The translations under genes were made by a program, and so were the position numbers. The notes below the pieces were generated by a model, which saw only the letters and a program-made list of their open reading frames with translations, was not told where the DNA came from and made no database searches. From Diphasiastrum complanatum (Eukaryota > Streptophyta > Lycopodiopsida > Lycopodiales > Lycopodiaceae), in NCBI GenBank assembly GCA_029204225.1, contig CM055096.1, positions 5,283,504 to 5,347,503 of the forward strand: a DNA stretch of 64,000 bases, given 5' to 3'. Position 1 is the first letter of the stretch; the number at the start of each line of letters is the position of its first letter. Shown here piece by piece: positions 21,513 to 32,461 of this stretch.

Positions 21513-21673
21513 CTTCATGGAATGCGGACGTTGGCCAACAAGCCCATCACGCACAGGGTGATCGGGTGGAAGGGTATCGAGTGTGGCCCTCATAAACCAT
21601 CTTTTGCAGATGTTGTGAGTGACGTGCTTGCAAATACTCACAGGGCACACATTGTAACCACTAGTTTGGAGCC
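21513..21673 (-). CDS. CACTA transposase exon 3 (TNP2 domain, continued)
   Basis: Acceptor ATTTAG, then GLQTSGYNVCPVSIC, HNICKRWFMRATL, DHPVRDGLVGQRPHSMK; donor AAG|GTACAA. With the single base carried over from exon 2 the exon is exactly 54 codons. Confidence 0.78.
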
Positions 21674-21796
21674 CTAAATTGAGACAAAACAACCAACTTA
21701 ATCGTGAGTCCAATGTTCAAATTGAAAGAAAATTTGTGAATGCACATAAAATTTAATATAATATCATGAATCAAACCAATAGCAAGGATATCTCAC

Positions 21797-22533
21797 CTGA
21801 ACATTCCCCATAGCCAGGAAAGTCGTGCATCGTCCACATCAAGATCCCCTTTACCACAAAGTCTCTTTGTCTCAATGGTCTTGATATATTGCTCACTTGA
21901 ACTCCTTGCCATAGAATCTTTAGCTCATCTATCAAGGGAGCCATATACACGTCCATATTTTTTATCTTGCATTTTCTCATGATAAGAAGGGCGAGCATTA
22001 GGGGCCCCTTCTTTATACTTAGCCAAGGGGGGATGTTGTAGTTTACAAGGACAACCAGCCAAGTGGACCATGATGTGGAGTGCAAACCGGATGGATTCAC
22101 ACCATCCATGGCCAACCCCAAATGCAAATGGCGAGGCTCATCCCTAAACTCATGCCAAGTGGCATCCACGTGCTTCCATGCTGGAGAATTAGTAAGGATC
22201 CTCATAGTATCGTCGGATGAATGATTGCTTGAATGCCATGTCATTAGCTTTGCGACGGAATTACACTTAAACATGTGGCGAATCTTGGGTATGATGGGAA
22301 AATTTCTTACCACCTTGGCGGGTATGGTCGCTCCTTGTAAATCTTGTCTGTAGCAGTGTTCTCCACAGCGTGGACACGTGCTTGCCTCTTCAAACTCATC
22401 TCGATATAAGATACAATCATTGGGACATGCATGGATGCTCTTGCAATCCATGTCAACCACGGATAGCATTTTCTTGGCTTCTTGTCGAGATGTCGCCATG
22501 GTGTTATTTGGGAGCAACATTTTCCTGAGCAAA
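21797..22533 (-). CDS. CACTA transposase exon 2 (TNP2 domain)
   Basis: After the acceptor TTTTTTTGCAG come LPNNTMATSRQEAKKML, the zinc motif HACPNDCILYRDEFEEASTCPRC (shown here as CPNDC and CPRC), IPKIRHMFKCNSVAKLMTWHSS, HEFRDEPRHLHLGLAMDGVNP and KGILMWTMHDFPGYGECSG. These are hallmarks of Pfam TNP2 family transposases. The frame is fully open over 245 codons. The donor CAG|GTGAGA is at 21796 and joins in phase to 21673. Confidence 0.92.
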
Positions 22534-22656
22534 CTGCAAAAAAATATAAATTTATGTAATTAGTTATATATAGTTTCTCGCAACGCATGAATTAAAAATA
22601 AAATGAGATTAGAGCAATTTGTCTATAACACACATCATGAAGCAAACAAGCTTACC

Positions 22657-22999
22657 CAAACAACTCCGTGATGCTTGCATCCAACCACCCGTACTTAGTT
22701 TGCAAGCTCAAAAGTAACAAACAAGCTCGCAACTTTGACATTTGTGCAACCTCGTACAAAGGAGTGAATGCCAAGCCACACATCATCTCTTCTTCCCTTG
22801 TCAATGTGGCCTCGGGTGGGTTTGTGAAGAATGCATCCATCATGTCATCCATGTCCCCCTCGTGATCATGCGATGTGAATGGCACATCCTCGTGTGGTGT
22901 GTCTCCTCGGGACATATCTTCGTGCAAGTCCACGGGTGGTGTATGCAAGGAAAGTGGTGGCTCTTGTGTGCTTGCATGTCTGAATCTTGCAGATTTCAT
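22657..22999 (-). CDS. CACTA transposase exon 1 (acidic N-terminus)
   Basis: The exon holds a histidine- and aspartate-rich leader (PPVDLHEDMSRGDTPHEDV, HDHEGDMDDMMDAF), then PLYEVAQMSKLRACLLLLSL and WLDASITELFG, the helix that precedes TNP2. The donor GG|GTAAGC lies at 22655. The split codon is completed by the first base of exon 2, which supports the intron 22534-22655. An upstream exon with the transposase-associated domain was not found. Confidence 0.75.
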
Positions 23000-25500
23000 G
23001 GCAACATTTGGTTGAATTCTTCAATAGTCATGTGAGTGTGAGTCATCATCCTAGACAATACAAGTGCAACAACAATCGAGAATAACAGAATATTTCTCCA
23101 ATCAGAAAGGACACCAAATAACATACATGGAAAAGGAGCATGCAATCATGTTTTCTAGCAATACAAAGAGCTTTGCAAAGTAGAACTCACCAAAGAACCA
23201 AGCTTCATCCACATAAATAATGACTCTCTCTCAATCTGACCATACATGTGAACATGTGATAGAGTGGTACGTTGCTCTCGTCGTAGTGCATACTTACATC
23301 GTGCGTGAACTCGCTATTTGCATCGGTGCACCTTGATAGTTGACAATGGATGGAACACAAAACTAGAAATGATTAGCAATACATAAAACAAACTAGATAA
23401 ATGCATTGAGACGAACAAAAGACATGTATGTAATAACTAAATTTGAGTCTAGTGCAACTAGTCTCTCGAAATTAGCAATACAATTGCAAGATTGGATTAC
23501 GCCTAGATATGCGAAGCATGCCTAGGCGCATCATTAAATGGCTAGCCTTGCTCTTCAGTTCTCGCCAGTTTCTTTACTATACTATATTGTCGGCTTTCCC
23601 GATTTTCGAAAATAGTTCCGGACCGAATTTCTATAAGAACCGTCGGTTCCTATATCTGGTTCCCAATATATACTATTTTTATAAAAAATAATAAAAAATT
23701 ATTTCAAAAATGATTATTGCTAAAATAGTCACTTGCTAAAAGCCATTAATGAATGTTAGGTTTTGTATGGTGAATTGATACTCGGGTAATACCCCTCTCC
23801 AAGGCTCAAATGGACCCGACAGTTCTCAACTGTGGTCGGTTCTTACAAATGAACCGTTGGATTTATCTCCTCTACTCTCCTAAATCCCATTTTAATCTGC
23901 CTCCATTCATGCTGTATCTTTACTCACGTTGTCGCATAGTCTGCATATTTAACATGTAAAATAAGATAGAGAATAAAATGCAACTTTCGCATAAATACAA
24001 GTAAATTCTCACAGACGAAAGAAAGGCGAAAAACGTGACACTATTTTTACACGTGTTTTGTGACAGGCGAAAAAGATGACACTGTCTTACAAAATGCCAA
24101 AGGTGTCCTAGGAAAAACAAAGACACCCTGTAAATCAAATCCTAAGGCATTTCGTCAAAATGATGCATTTTTTGCATCTTCACCATCGTTCATTTCAACA
24201 AAGGCTGATGTCACGGCCCTTTTTACGCTCATCCCATACAATTGCGCCAACGGATCGAAACAGCCACCCACGATCTCCTACACACAACACATCCACATGG
24301 AACTTTCTTCATCGGAACACCTGTAACATTGTGTATATATATATTGAATACCACTTGCGTATTCAGTGATGAGAGAAACCAAGAACAAGTGTGTGTAAAA
24401 TATAGCATCAAAAGTTTATTAGAGATAGATGAAGTAGATGCCTTGCGCATTGATTTTTTTATTGTTAGTAATAGGTTCATTCCTTTTACAAATTAAATTA
24501 GCTTTGTAGAGCACGCGGTTTCGCCCGCTATTGTCTTGTGGTCTACCGCATTATTGACATGTATATTTTGCTATACTTAATCTGATAACAGCTCTTTTGT
24601 TCTGCGTTCAGATTTGTGTCGATATTGCTATGTTTTTCTTCATTATGTCTGACTTTCTTGTTGCTCAATCTGGTAATCTGGTTTTAGCGAATTATTATTA
24701 GTCTAGCTGTTGATGACTAATATTTAGTATTGCCTTTCGAGAATCATTCGCAACTGATTATCAATCGAGCTCAGTCTAGCTCTTCACGAATCATTCACGG
24801 CTAATAATTTGTCTACCAGTTCACGACAAATTATTCTTCTGGTGTTTTATTAATGTTTGGCTATGTAATCAAAACGACCGTGATTTCCATCACTAATGTT
24901 CTGTTAATTTCTGATAGGCGTAGTCATGTTTAGGAAAAGAGTAATATAGCTCATTCTGCTGAGCACGAACACTTTCTGTTCGAGTTTATTTCTCATTTGA
25001 TTTTCGAGTTTGCTTCATTTCGTGTTCGTTTTTTTTTTTTCAGGCTATTTTTGTTTCTCATGCACGACACACCCTCTTTCTCCAACATGAACATATCCGC
25101 CGGTTCTACACATAAGCCGGTTTAGGGTAAAAGTGCACTCGCCAGTCAGGGTCTTAGTTAGAATCGGGTTAATAAGCGGGTCCTTTAACCAGATGATCAA
25201 TACAATTTAGCAAATTATAAATTGTGCCGTCAAGTGCACTATATATTCTTTGACAAGGCTTGGGAGGAGGAGCCGACGATTTTTGAAAATTGTGTGTTTT
25301 TAGAATGTAGTAATTTTGAGTTGATTTAGAATGCACCTTGGAATAGACAAGAAATACTAATTCTAATTCAGTTAGGGCCTCGGAATCACCCTCGGTATAC
25401 TGAAGCTAGTGTGAGGTGTATACCAAGGCTCAGACAAATTCTTGAAAATTTTGAAAAGATTTTCGTGCCATTTTCGAAGAGGGAAGAGGAGTGGGTGATG
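23000..25500. other. Non-coding stretch right of the CACTA gene
   Basis: No gene recognised. 23570-23880 holds paired motifs such as GAACCGTCGGTTC and GTCGGTTC/GAACCGTTGG in both orientations, as CACTA subterminal regions often do. The right terminus (TAGTG end) could not be located. 24700-24850 repeats ATTCGCAACTGATTAT / ATTCACGGCTAATAAT-like phrases. Confidence 0.4.
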
Positions 25501-25525
25501 GAATCAAGGGACGTACCTGCTGCCT

Positions 25526-25740
25526 TTGTCCTCTCTCTTTTTTGTTGATCCTTGCTCACCCACTTTATCCTCCTTGCTCTCCTTATTCTTCTCACATTTG
25601 AGTGCTCCTCTTGCTTCTCTTGCTATTGCTCTTTGCTTTCTCCTCTTGCATTTTGTTTGTTCTTCTTGCTCCTCTTGCACTTTGCTTGTTGCTCTTACTC
25701 TTCCTCTTAGCTTACTCCTTGCAAAATCAAATGTGGGGAG
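25526..25740 (+). repeat. CT-rich low-complexity tract
   Basis: CTTGCTCCTCTTGC-type repeats create leucine/serine-rich or glutamate/lysine-rich open frames on both strands. No protein motif supports a gene. Confidence 0.7.
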
Positions 25741-25889
25741 GTCAAGAAAGAAAGGGAAAGTGGATACTAAATCTAACAAACTGCAATACTAATTTTTGTT
25801 TTGCAGATTTCATTATTGGTTACTGGACCGATATTCATCACAACATTTCAGACAGATCATCATCATAGCAGCTCTCTGAGGTACTTTGA

Positions 25890-26506
25890 GGGTCGAAGGG
25901 AGTCAAAATAGATCATGCTAGTTCTAACAATATAACGGTGTCTATTCCGACGTCTGTTCCGACCTCCCCTGACATTTTTTTTGAGCTTTCAAATGATAGA
26001 TATGAAATTGTTTTGTAGTTTTTTATGTCAATTTTTGGGCTCTAACATCATCCAAGCTACTGACTAACACAACTAGTAGCAGTTCCATTTGCACATCCTA
26101 GAAACAAATTTGTACTTTTATTTATAAATATGTTGATAATAGTAGTACTTCTATCAGCTAGGGGGGAATCAGTGGAGGTCGGAACAGACCTCAGAATATG
26201 TGTTTCTGTTTAAGTCAGTATACCATCTGTTATTCCGAGGTCCATTCCGACCTTTGCTCATACATTTTTTTCAGATCATAAACATATTATATGCTAGATT
26301 GTTACTAGCTCATAGATGCTAGATTATATACCTCTGCTCATAAACTTTTATATAAATGTTTATCTCCCATATTTTGTTGTGGTTTAAGTCAGTATACTCC
26401 ATAGTTGGCCTAAGAAAACAAATGATCTCCACTCTCAACAATTCGGTTGAATCATAATTTATGTGTTGTGTACTAGTTATATTTCATTCTTAGAGATAGA
26501 GAGCAA

Positions 26507-26589
<83 letters not shown>

Positions 26590-27560
26590 AAAGGTAACCA
26601 ACACTCCCGATTCTAGGAAGGTGTATAGCCCTTCCATTAAAGGAGTGGTTTAATTGTTTCTTGTTGGACGATTAGTTCCACAAGAAAGCCCAAACACCGT
26701 AGGGAGGGAGCATGTGGTGACATTTTGGAATAGGATTTAACCGTACGGTTCAGGAGTTTAGGTTAGCACTCTACTATGACCTTTCTTTTTTTTTTTCCTC
26801 ATGTGTGCTTAGGTTTTAGGATTTAGGGTGTGTGTGCGTGCGTGTGATGCCGTTTGTTTATGTTTCATGTTTACTAGTTCATACTACCCTAATTCGTAGT
26901 ATCTTCATTTATGTTTCATGCTTACTGATTTATGAAAACAGATCTACACATCCTAGAAAGAAATCTATACTTTTATTTATAAATATGTTGATAAGTGGGG
27001 TGGGAATTAGTGGAGGTTAGAACAGACCTCGGAATATGTGTTTCTGTATAAGTCAGTATACCATCTGTTATTCTGAGGTCCATTCCAACCTCTACTCATA
27101 CATTTTTCCTGATCATAAACAGATTATATGCTAGATTGTTAATAGCTCATAAATACTAGATTATATACCTCTGCTCATAAACTTTTACATAAATGTTTAT
27201 CTCCCATCTTTTGTTATAAATGCACATTCTGTAGTGTAGGGCTACATTCAATCTTATTTTCATTAGGATTTACAAAAACAGATCTACACATCCTAGAAAG
27301 AAATATGTACTTTTATCGATGAATCTGTTGATAAGTGGAATGGGAATCAGTGAAGGTCAGAACAGACCTCAAAATATGTGTTTCTATTTAAGTCAGTATA
27401 CCATTTGTAATTCCGAGGTCCATTCCGACCTCTGCTCATACATTTTTTTCATATCATAAACAGATTATATGCTAGATTGTTACAGCTCATAGATGCTAAG
27501 TTATATACCTCTGCTCATAAACTTTTACATAAATTTTTATCTCCCATATTTTGTTGTAGA
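25890..27560. repeat. Array of GGTCGGAACAGACC blocks, three ~210-bp copies
   Basis: A block that opens with GGAGGTCGGAACAGACCTC, continues with TAAGTCAGTATACCAT and TTCCGAGGTCCATTCCGACC, and ends at CTCCCATATTTTGTTG recurs at about 26166-26385, 27000-27215 and 27340-27560. Shorter related pieces (TTCCGACGTCTGTTCCGACC) lie at 25935-25965. The motif appears in both orientations. Confidence 0.75.
26509..26587 (+). repeat. (GA)n microsatellite, 79 bp
   Basis: Pure GA; heads the first of two ~310-bp duplicated blocks. Confidence 0.98.
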
Positions 27561-27905
27561 TGCACGTTTTGTAGAAAGAGAGAGAGAGAGAGAGATCATG
27601 AAAGAGTTAAAGGTAACCAATACTCCCAATTCAAGGAGGGTGTGTAGCCCTTGTTTTCTTCCGTTAAAGATGTGGTTCAATTGTTTTTTGTTGGACGATT
27701 AGTTCCACAAAAAAGCCCAAACGCCATAGGGAGGGAGCATGTGGTGACATTATGGAGTAGGATATAACCATACGGTTTGGGAGTTTAGGTTAGCACTCTA
27801 GTATGACCTTTCCTTTTTTTCTCCTCATGTGTGCTTAGGTTTTAGGGTTTAGGGTGTGCGTGTGCATGTGTGACGTCGTTCATTTATGTTTCATGTTTAC
27901 CAATC
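26588..27905 (+). repeat. Two copies of a GA-headed ~310-bp block (period ~1.0 kb)
   Basis: Sequence after the GA tract (GTTAAAGGTAACCAA...GTTGGACGATTAGTTCCACA...GAGGGAGCATGTGGTGACAT...TTTATGTTTCATGTTTAC) occurs at 26588-26900 and again at 27602-27905. The second copy is headed by a short GA tract (27577-27595), so the duplication unit included the microsatellite. Confidence 0.85.
27577..27595 (+). repeat. (GA)n microsatellite, short copy
   Basis: Nineteen bases of alternating AG heading the second duplicated block; the tract is 79 bp in the first. Confidence 0.9.
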
Positions 27906-28083
27906 CATGCTACCCTGATTTGTAGGATCTTAGTTTATTCATGTGTGTGCATGCGTGGTTTCTATAGCATAGTCCAAGCTTTTATAGGTATTGAGTCAAA
28001 GCTACGAGGGCAATACCAACATATAAATCATTTTTCCATCTCCAATAAATGACAAACCATAACCCAGATATTAATGATGACAC

Positions 28084-29065
28084 GAATCCATTGAGGATGC
28101 AATGGGGGCTAACTGGCTCCTCGATCAAGTTGTTTGTGCCGATTGGGTGTCTTGCCTAAAAATGACGACACAAAGAGGCATATGGTGTGCAGGCCATTGA
28201 CGTCCTTGAACCTCACGATTCACCACATTGAAATGGGAAAAGTGTGTTTGCTACTACAAACTCAATAACTCTAAAAGGTTGCATGAGGTTCATTTTGATT
28301 CAAACAAGTGTCCTCATGTAACCACTTTGAAATGTTGAGTTCGAAGTAGCAGCATCATTTTCTCTCTTCGATGCTACCAACCACAAGGTTCAAGAATTGC
28401 CATGGGCCTACACACCATACTCCTCTTTTGTGTCTTCATAAGAGAGACACCCCTTCATTACATACGAGTCACTTGTGGGGCCAATGAGCCTCTTATTGAT
28501 GTCTACTCCTGAATGTGGTTCAATTTGGATCATCATTGTTACTTGAACTTGAAATACCCTAAACCCTAACAATATTGGTGAACACATGAATCCATTGAGG
28601 ACGCAAAGGGGGATAACTGGCTCCACAATCGAGTTATCTGTGCCGATTGGGTGTCTCGCCTAAAAATGGAGATACCAATGAGGCATATGGTCTGCAGGTC
28701 GTGGATGTTCTTGAACCTCATGGTTCACCACATGGAAATGAGGAAAGTGTGTCTACTACTTTAAATTCAATAACTCTAAAAGGTTGCATGAGGTTCATCT
28801 GGATTCAAACAAGTGTCCATTTTGAACCATTTTGAAGTGTTGAGTTTGAGGTAGCAACATCCTTTTCTCTCTTTGATGCTACAAACTGTCAGACTCAAGG
28901 ACTGCCATGGTCCTACACATCATGTTCCTCTTTGGTCTCTTCATATATAGGATAGACACCGCCTCATTACGTATGAGTCACTTGTAGGGCCAATGAGCCT
29001 CCTATTGATGTCTACTCCTCAATGTAGTTTAATTTGGATCATCATTGTTGTTTGAACTTGAAATA
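28084..29065 (+). repeat. Tandem duplication, ~500-bp unit
   Basis: GAATCCATTGAGGATGC... at 28084 and GAATCCATTGAGGACGC... at 28588 start two units of about 504 bp that stay alignable through TTGGATCATCATTGTT and CTTGAACTTGAAATA. Neither unit holds a convincing coding frame. CCCTAAACCCTAA at the junction is two telomere-like units only. Confidence 0.85.
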
Positions 29066-29175
29066 GTCATAAATTGACAATACATATGTGTTGGTATTGA
29101 TGTTGTAGCTATGAGCCAGTATACATAAAAGTTTTGGCATCCATTTCACAATACTCTATTTTTTTAAGCCCACGG

Positions 29176-29178
<3 letters not shown>

Positions 29179-29225
<47 letters not shown>
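29179..29225 (+). repeat. (GA)n microsatellite
   Basis: Forty-seven bases of GA within a short plus-strand open frame. Confidence 0.97.
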
Positions 29226-29228
<3 letters not shown>

Positions 29229-29299
29229 TGCTTTTCTCTTACTATTTTTGAGACTCCCATTGGTTGTTTGTAGTATTTATCCCTCTTATTCGGTTGCAC

Positions 29300-29690
29300 C
29301 CATTATGTCAGATACTGGATCCCCTAGTCAGAGGTCAGGCCATAGTTGTGGGTCATCCCGCGTTTCCTCTATGAGTGAGAGCGAGCTCATTAGCTGTCTT
29401 GATCAGTTGCCTTCCTCACAACAAGATAGGGTCTTATAGCGCTTGAGGGCTCAACGTGAGGCTCGTAGCTCCTCTCAATTGGTTGAGTACACATCATCGA
29501 CCACGAAGATTCAGTCCACTCCTCATGTAGACCAGTCACATGTTTTTGCTTCCCGTGGGAGTCACTTTGACTAGGGTCGCACCCCCACCCATGGCACTAC
29601 TGCTAGTGCTTCCTCAATTCACCTTGAAGGCACTCTCGTTCAAGCGCAGCCATATCTAATTGCCCTTGGAGCAGCAACACCTACTACTTG
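29300..29690 (+). other. Serine-rich open reading segment of unknown nature
   Basis: Frames downstream of the GA tract read MSDTGSPSQRSGHSCGSSRV and ESELISCLDQLPSSQQDRVL, then after a stop RLRAQREARSSSQLVEYTSS. Composition suggests a real former protein, perhaps a gag N-end, but I recognise no motif and the frame is interrupted twice. Confidence 0.3.
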
Positions 29691-30529
29691 ACATCTTGGA
29701 CGACTTTTTCCACTTGATCTTGCATTGTCATTAATGTATTTTGAAGAGTCACCACATAGCCTTCTAGAGCATTGGTTGTTTGTTGGGCTTTCTTCATCTC
29801 GGCCTCATTTCGCTAGCACAAGTGAGAAATGAAATCGAATTCAGCCCTTTTATAGGCTGATCTGGAGGGTCCATTAGACAATGTACTAGTTTGGCTGCTG
29901 ACAAAAATTTGTAGGCATGCTCAATAATGTGAAAATAATTGCCAAGAATCTCGACGAAGGTTTCTAAAGATCCGGTGAAGGTTTTCAAAATCCGATGAAC
30001 ATTTGCCTAAGAACATCCTTCATCTAGAATCTATAATAAATGCAAGTTTTGAAGATTTGAACCTTTGTCGAACCTGATTTGGAAATTCAGAATCCATTTG
30101 TCAGGTCGGTGAAGATTCATAAAGGATGTAAGATGCTCGACGAAGGTTCTTAAAATGGTAAGTTGCTGAAATGTGCCTAGCTGCAAAACAGATAGCATCT
30201 CTAGAAAAGAACCTTCGCCCAACTTAGTATAAAGAAATCTGAGGTGAATGTATGATTTGAAAACTCGATGAAGGTTTCTAAGAGTGTATGTACAAAATAT
30301 GACTCAAAAAGTGATTTTCTAAGTCATTTTTCATAAAAAAATATATTCTGAAAATATTTCCCGTCAAGTTTTTCCTTCCTAATGACTTTTTTGACTTTTG
30401 CTCATCATTCTTTTTTTTCGTTTTTTTTTTTAAAGAGAAAACAATCAAGTAGTGAAAACAAAATATTGTAAAACAATCAAAGTAAAACTGATAAGGTGTT
30501 GGATCAATCTAGTTGAACTGGCTGAAGGG
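29691..30529 (-). mobile_element. Gypsy 3' non-coding region with recurring CGAAGGTT motifs
   Basis: This lies downstream (on the minus strand) of the gypsy integrase at 30530-31267. GAAGGTTTCT, GAAGGTTTTC, GAAGGTTCTT and relatives recur at irregular spacing. The same motif is frequent in the leader of the gypsy element at 62280-62900, so I assign both to one family. No LTR end is visible here. Confidence 0.5.
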
Positions 30530-31267
30530 CTACCAAAATTTGCGTAGTCGGCTGCCATTCATAGAGTGTTGAATCTTTCAACCCACTTGGTCATATAATC
30601 GGTTGCAATGACGATATATCTGGCCCGAGATCCTCTTGTCGCAGGATGAATAGGACCCACATAGTCAAGGCCCCATTTCTCGAACGGTGCTTGCGATAAA
30701 ACTGGATGAAGGTTCATAATTCTGTCATGTAGGACGATGTGCTCATTGACAAACATCAAATGATTGAATATAATTTTATGTATCTTTATGTAGTGTAGGC
30801 CACCAACACCTTGATTGTAAAAGTTTTCGAATAGTGATATCTGTTGAAAAATGTCCTCCGCCCATTCCATCATGGGAAAACATGATAAGTTCAGGTACTG
30901 CATGCGGCAAAACACATCTTCGCAAAATCTCATCCATTTCTCGACGATACAATTGTCCAGCAATCAATTGATAAGGTTCTGCCTTAAGAATCAATTATTT
31001 CTTTTGTACTTTTGTTAAGGAATCATTAGGCTGGCCTGGTATCAGATATTCAACAATATCTACTGCCCACTCATGTATTCCTTCAACATAAAACAATGTA
31101 GCATCTGATAGTTCATCATCCACTTCAATGTTAACTGGTGCTAATTCAATCCTTGATACACGGTTGGTGAGATGATGTTGTTTACCCTTTTGAATCACAC
31201 TATAAAAATCAAATTCGGTCAATAAAAGTAGCCATCTTGCAATACGCCCCATGTTACATGTCTTGTT
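30530..31267 (-). pseudogene. Ty3/gypsy RNase H end and integrase fragment
   Basis: From right to left: NKTCNMGRIARWLLLLTEFD, KGKQHHLTNRVSRIELAPVN (end of RNase H), a spacer, then YRREMDEILRRCVLPHAVPE with HDGMGGGHFSTDITIRKLLQ (integrase zinc-binding region) and PFEKWGLDYVGPIHPATRGS, YIVIATDYMTKWVE (start of the catalytic core with its first Asp). The frame shifts near 30963 and stops after VERFNTL, so the second Asp and the Glu are missing. The right edge is the LTR-A3 junction at TTGTT. Confidence 0.92.
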
Positions 31268-31343
31268 TGTGAAAGATTTTAGGTCATTGATGATCCAGTC
31301 CACAAAAAGATCTTGGGTTACAAAAGAAGCTACTCTACCAATG
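31268..31343 (-). mobile_element. LTR-A fragment (copy 3)
   Basis: TGTGAAAGATTTTAGGTCATTGATG... on the plus strand is the 3' end of LTR-A, fused to gypsy RNase H exactly as at 3994. Homology stops at ACCAATG (31343), where the foldback structure begins. Confidence 0.82.
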
Positions 31344-32143
31344 AAGGATTATAAAAGTATCCCCAAATATGCTATCAATCTAAAGGAATGCTAATGGAAG
31401 TCAGTCTATACCACAATTATAGCTCAAGCTCCATTGGGTATGGAGTCAGAAATAAGACATTCATGACCACAAGCACTTTCAATGGCAATTGGTAAGGCAA
31501 GTTTCAAACGGTCAACAAGCAATTTTCAGGTAGCCTAGGGAACTTTGAAATGGACAAGAACCATTCCACTATAGAAAGCCACGACTTTTGAAAAGCTAAA
31601 TGGGCTATACAATGTCTATTAGAATTTCTTTCAATCAATAGGCTTATACCTTGTTCATTAGAGATGACTATTGCTTATTACACTTTTATTATAAACAAAC
31701 AATAATATAGAGTGCCATTCGTGATCCATAGAATTGTAATACCTTAATTGATCAACAACATTGCTACCTAATTGCTGAACAATACCTAAAACTTGTAAGT
31801 ACTTGCTTCAGCTATTAAGAATCTCTAACGAACAAGGTAAGCCTACTGATTGAGAGAAATCCTAATAGCTATTTTATAGCCCATTTAGCTTTCCGAAAGT
31901 CATGGATTTCTATAGTGGAATGGATCTTGTCCATTTCAAAGTTTCCTAGGCTACCTGATTATTGCCTATTGACCAATTGAAACTTGCCTTACCGATTGCC
32001 ATTGAAAGTGCTTGTGGTCATGAACATCTTATTTTTGACTCTATACCCAATGGAGCTTGAGCTGTAATTTTGGTATAGACCGACTTCTATTAGCATTCCT
32101 TTAGATTGACAGCCTATTTGGGGGTCATTTTATAATCCTTCAA
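31344..32143. repeat. Foldback of two opposed gypsy-type LTR ends, arms ~320 bp
   Basis: 31338-31668 is a near reverse complement of about 31823-32150 (for example GAAGGATTATAAAA at one end and TTTTATAATCCTTC at the other), with about 150 bp between. A Tat-like primer site follows the right arm and a gag-like frame lies beyond, so the right arm is probably the 3' part of a plus-strand LTR and the left arm an inverted copy. No target duplication seen. Confidence 0.75.
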
Positions 32144-32163
32144 TGGTGCGTCTATCGGGAGGA
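32144..32163 (+). promoter_or_regulatory. Possible gypsy primer-binding site
   Basis: TGGTGCGTCTATCGGGAGGA directly follows the putative LTR end. It resembles the TGG-initial sites of plant Tat-group gypsy elements, but I cannot pair it with a specific tRNA. Confidence 0.35.
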
Positions 32164-32461
32164 GCATGAGCTCCTTTCAAATTCTTGTTTATTGTTTGAA
32201 AGTGTTTTCAAATTTTTTTGTTGAATTGACCGTCAATTTGCACAACCAAAAGCTTGTTTGATCCAAATTGTCCGCTATCAATTTTACAAGTGCTCTCGAG
32301 ATCTTTTTGGGTAAGGCTTGAGCACCGAAAATTGTGAGGTTTGTTTGGAGTAGTGGTTTGTGCAAGTAGGGTCATTGGGCGTTGTATTGAGAACTAGACC
32401 AATACTGAACATGTTGGAGGTTCCTTTAAAAAAAAATTTGATTGATTGAAAAAATATAATT

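Larger units (their letters stand above)
18785..22999 (-). pseudogene. CACTA (CMC/EnSpm) transposase gene, TNP2-DUF4218-DUF4216 type, about ten exons
   Basis: Read right to left the exons encode a complete CACTA domain order: acidic N-end (22657-22999), TNP2 (about 21388-22533), DUF4218 (about 20466-21388 and on to 20355), DUF4216 (19387-19736) and an acidic C-end (18785-19217). I placed eight GT...AG introns, and most keep the reading phase across the junction. TNP2 transposases cut and paste CACTA elements by binding terminal and subterminal repeats. In-frame stops occur near 21044 and 21030 (two), in WEVP at about 20135, and once near 18970, so the copy is probably inactive or my splice choices are wrong there. 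Inverted CACTA termini were not found on either side. Confidence 0.85.

Noticed and set aside
22652-23035. Plus-strand open frames opposite the CACTA exons (also 21044-21308 and 19339-19611)
   Set aside because: They mirror the coding frames of the transposase and have no family motifs.
25526-25868. Leucine- and serine-rich open frames that look like a membrane protein
   Set aside because: They come from CTTGCTCCTCTTGC-type low complexity; the opposite strand is equally open and no start, splice or motif support exists.
28545-28580. CCCTAAACCCTAA as an interstitial telomere
   Set aside because: Only two units; TTAACCCTAAATCC runs in LTR-B show that similar words arise by chance here.
31344-32150. 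Mutator-like transposon with long TIRs
   Set aside because: No 9-11 bp duplication at the edges, and an LTR-end/primer-site reading explains the right arm better.
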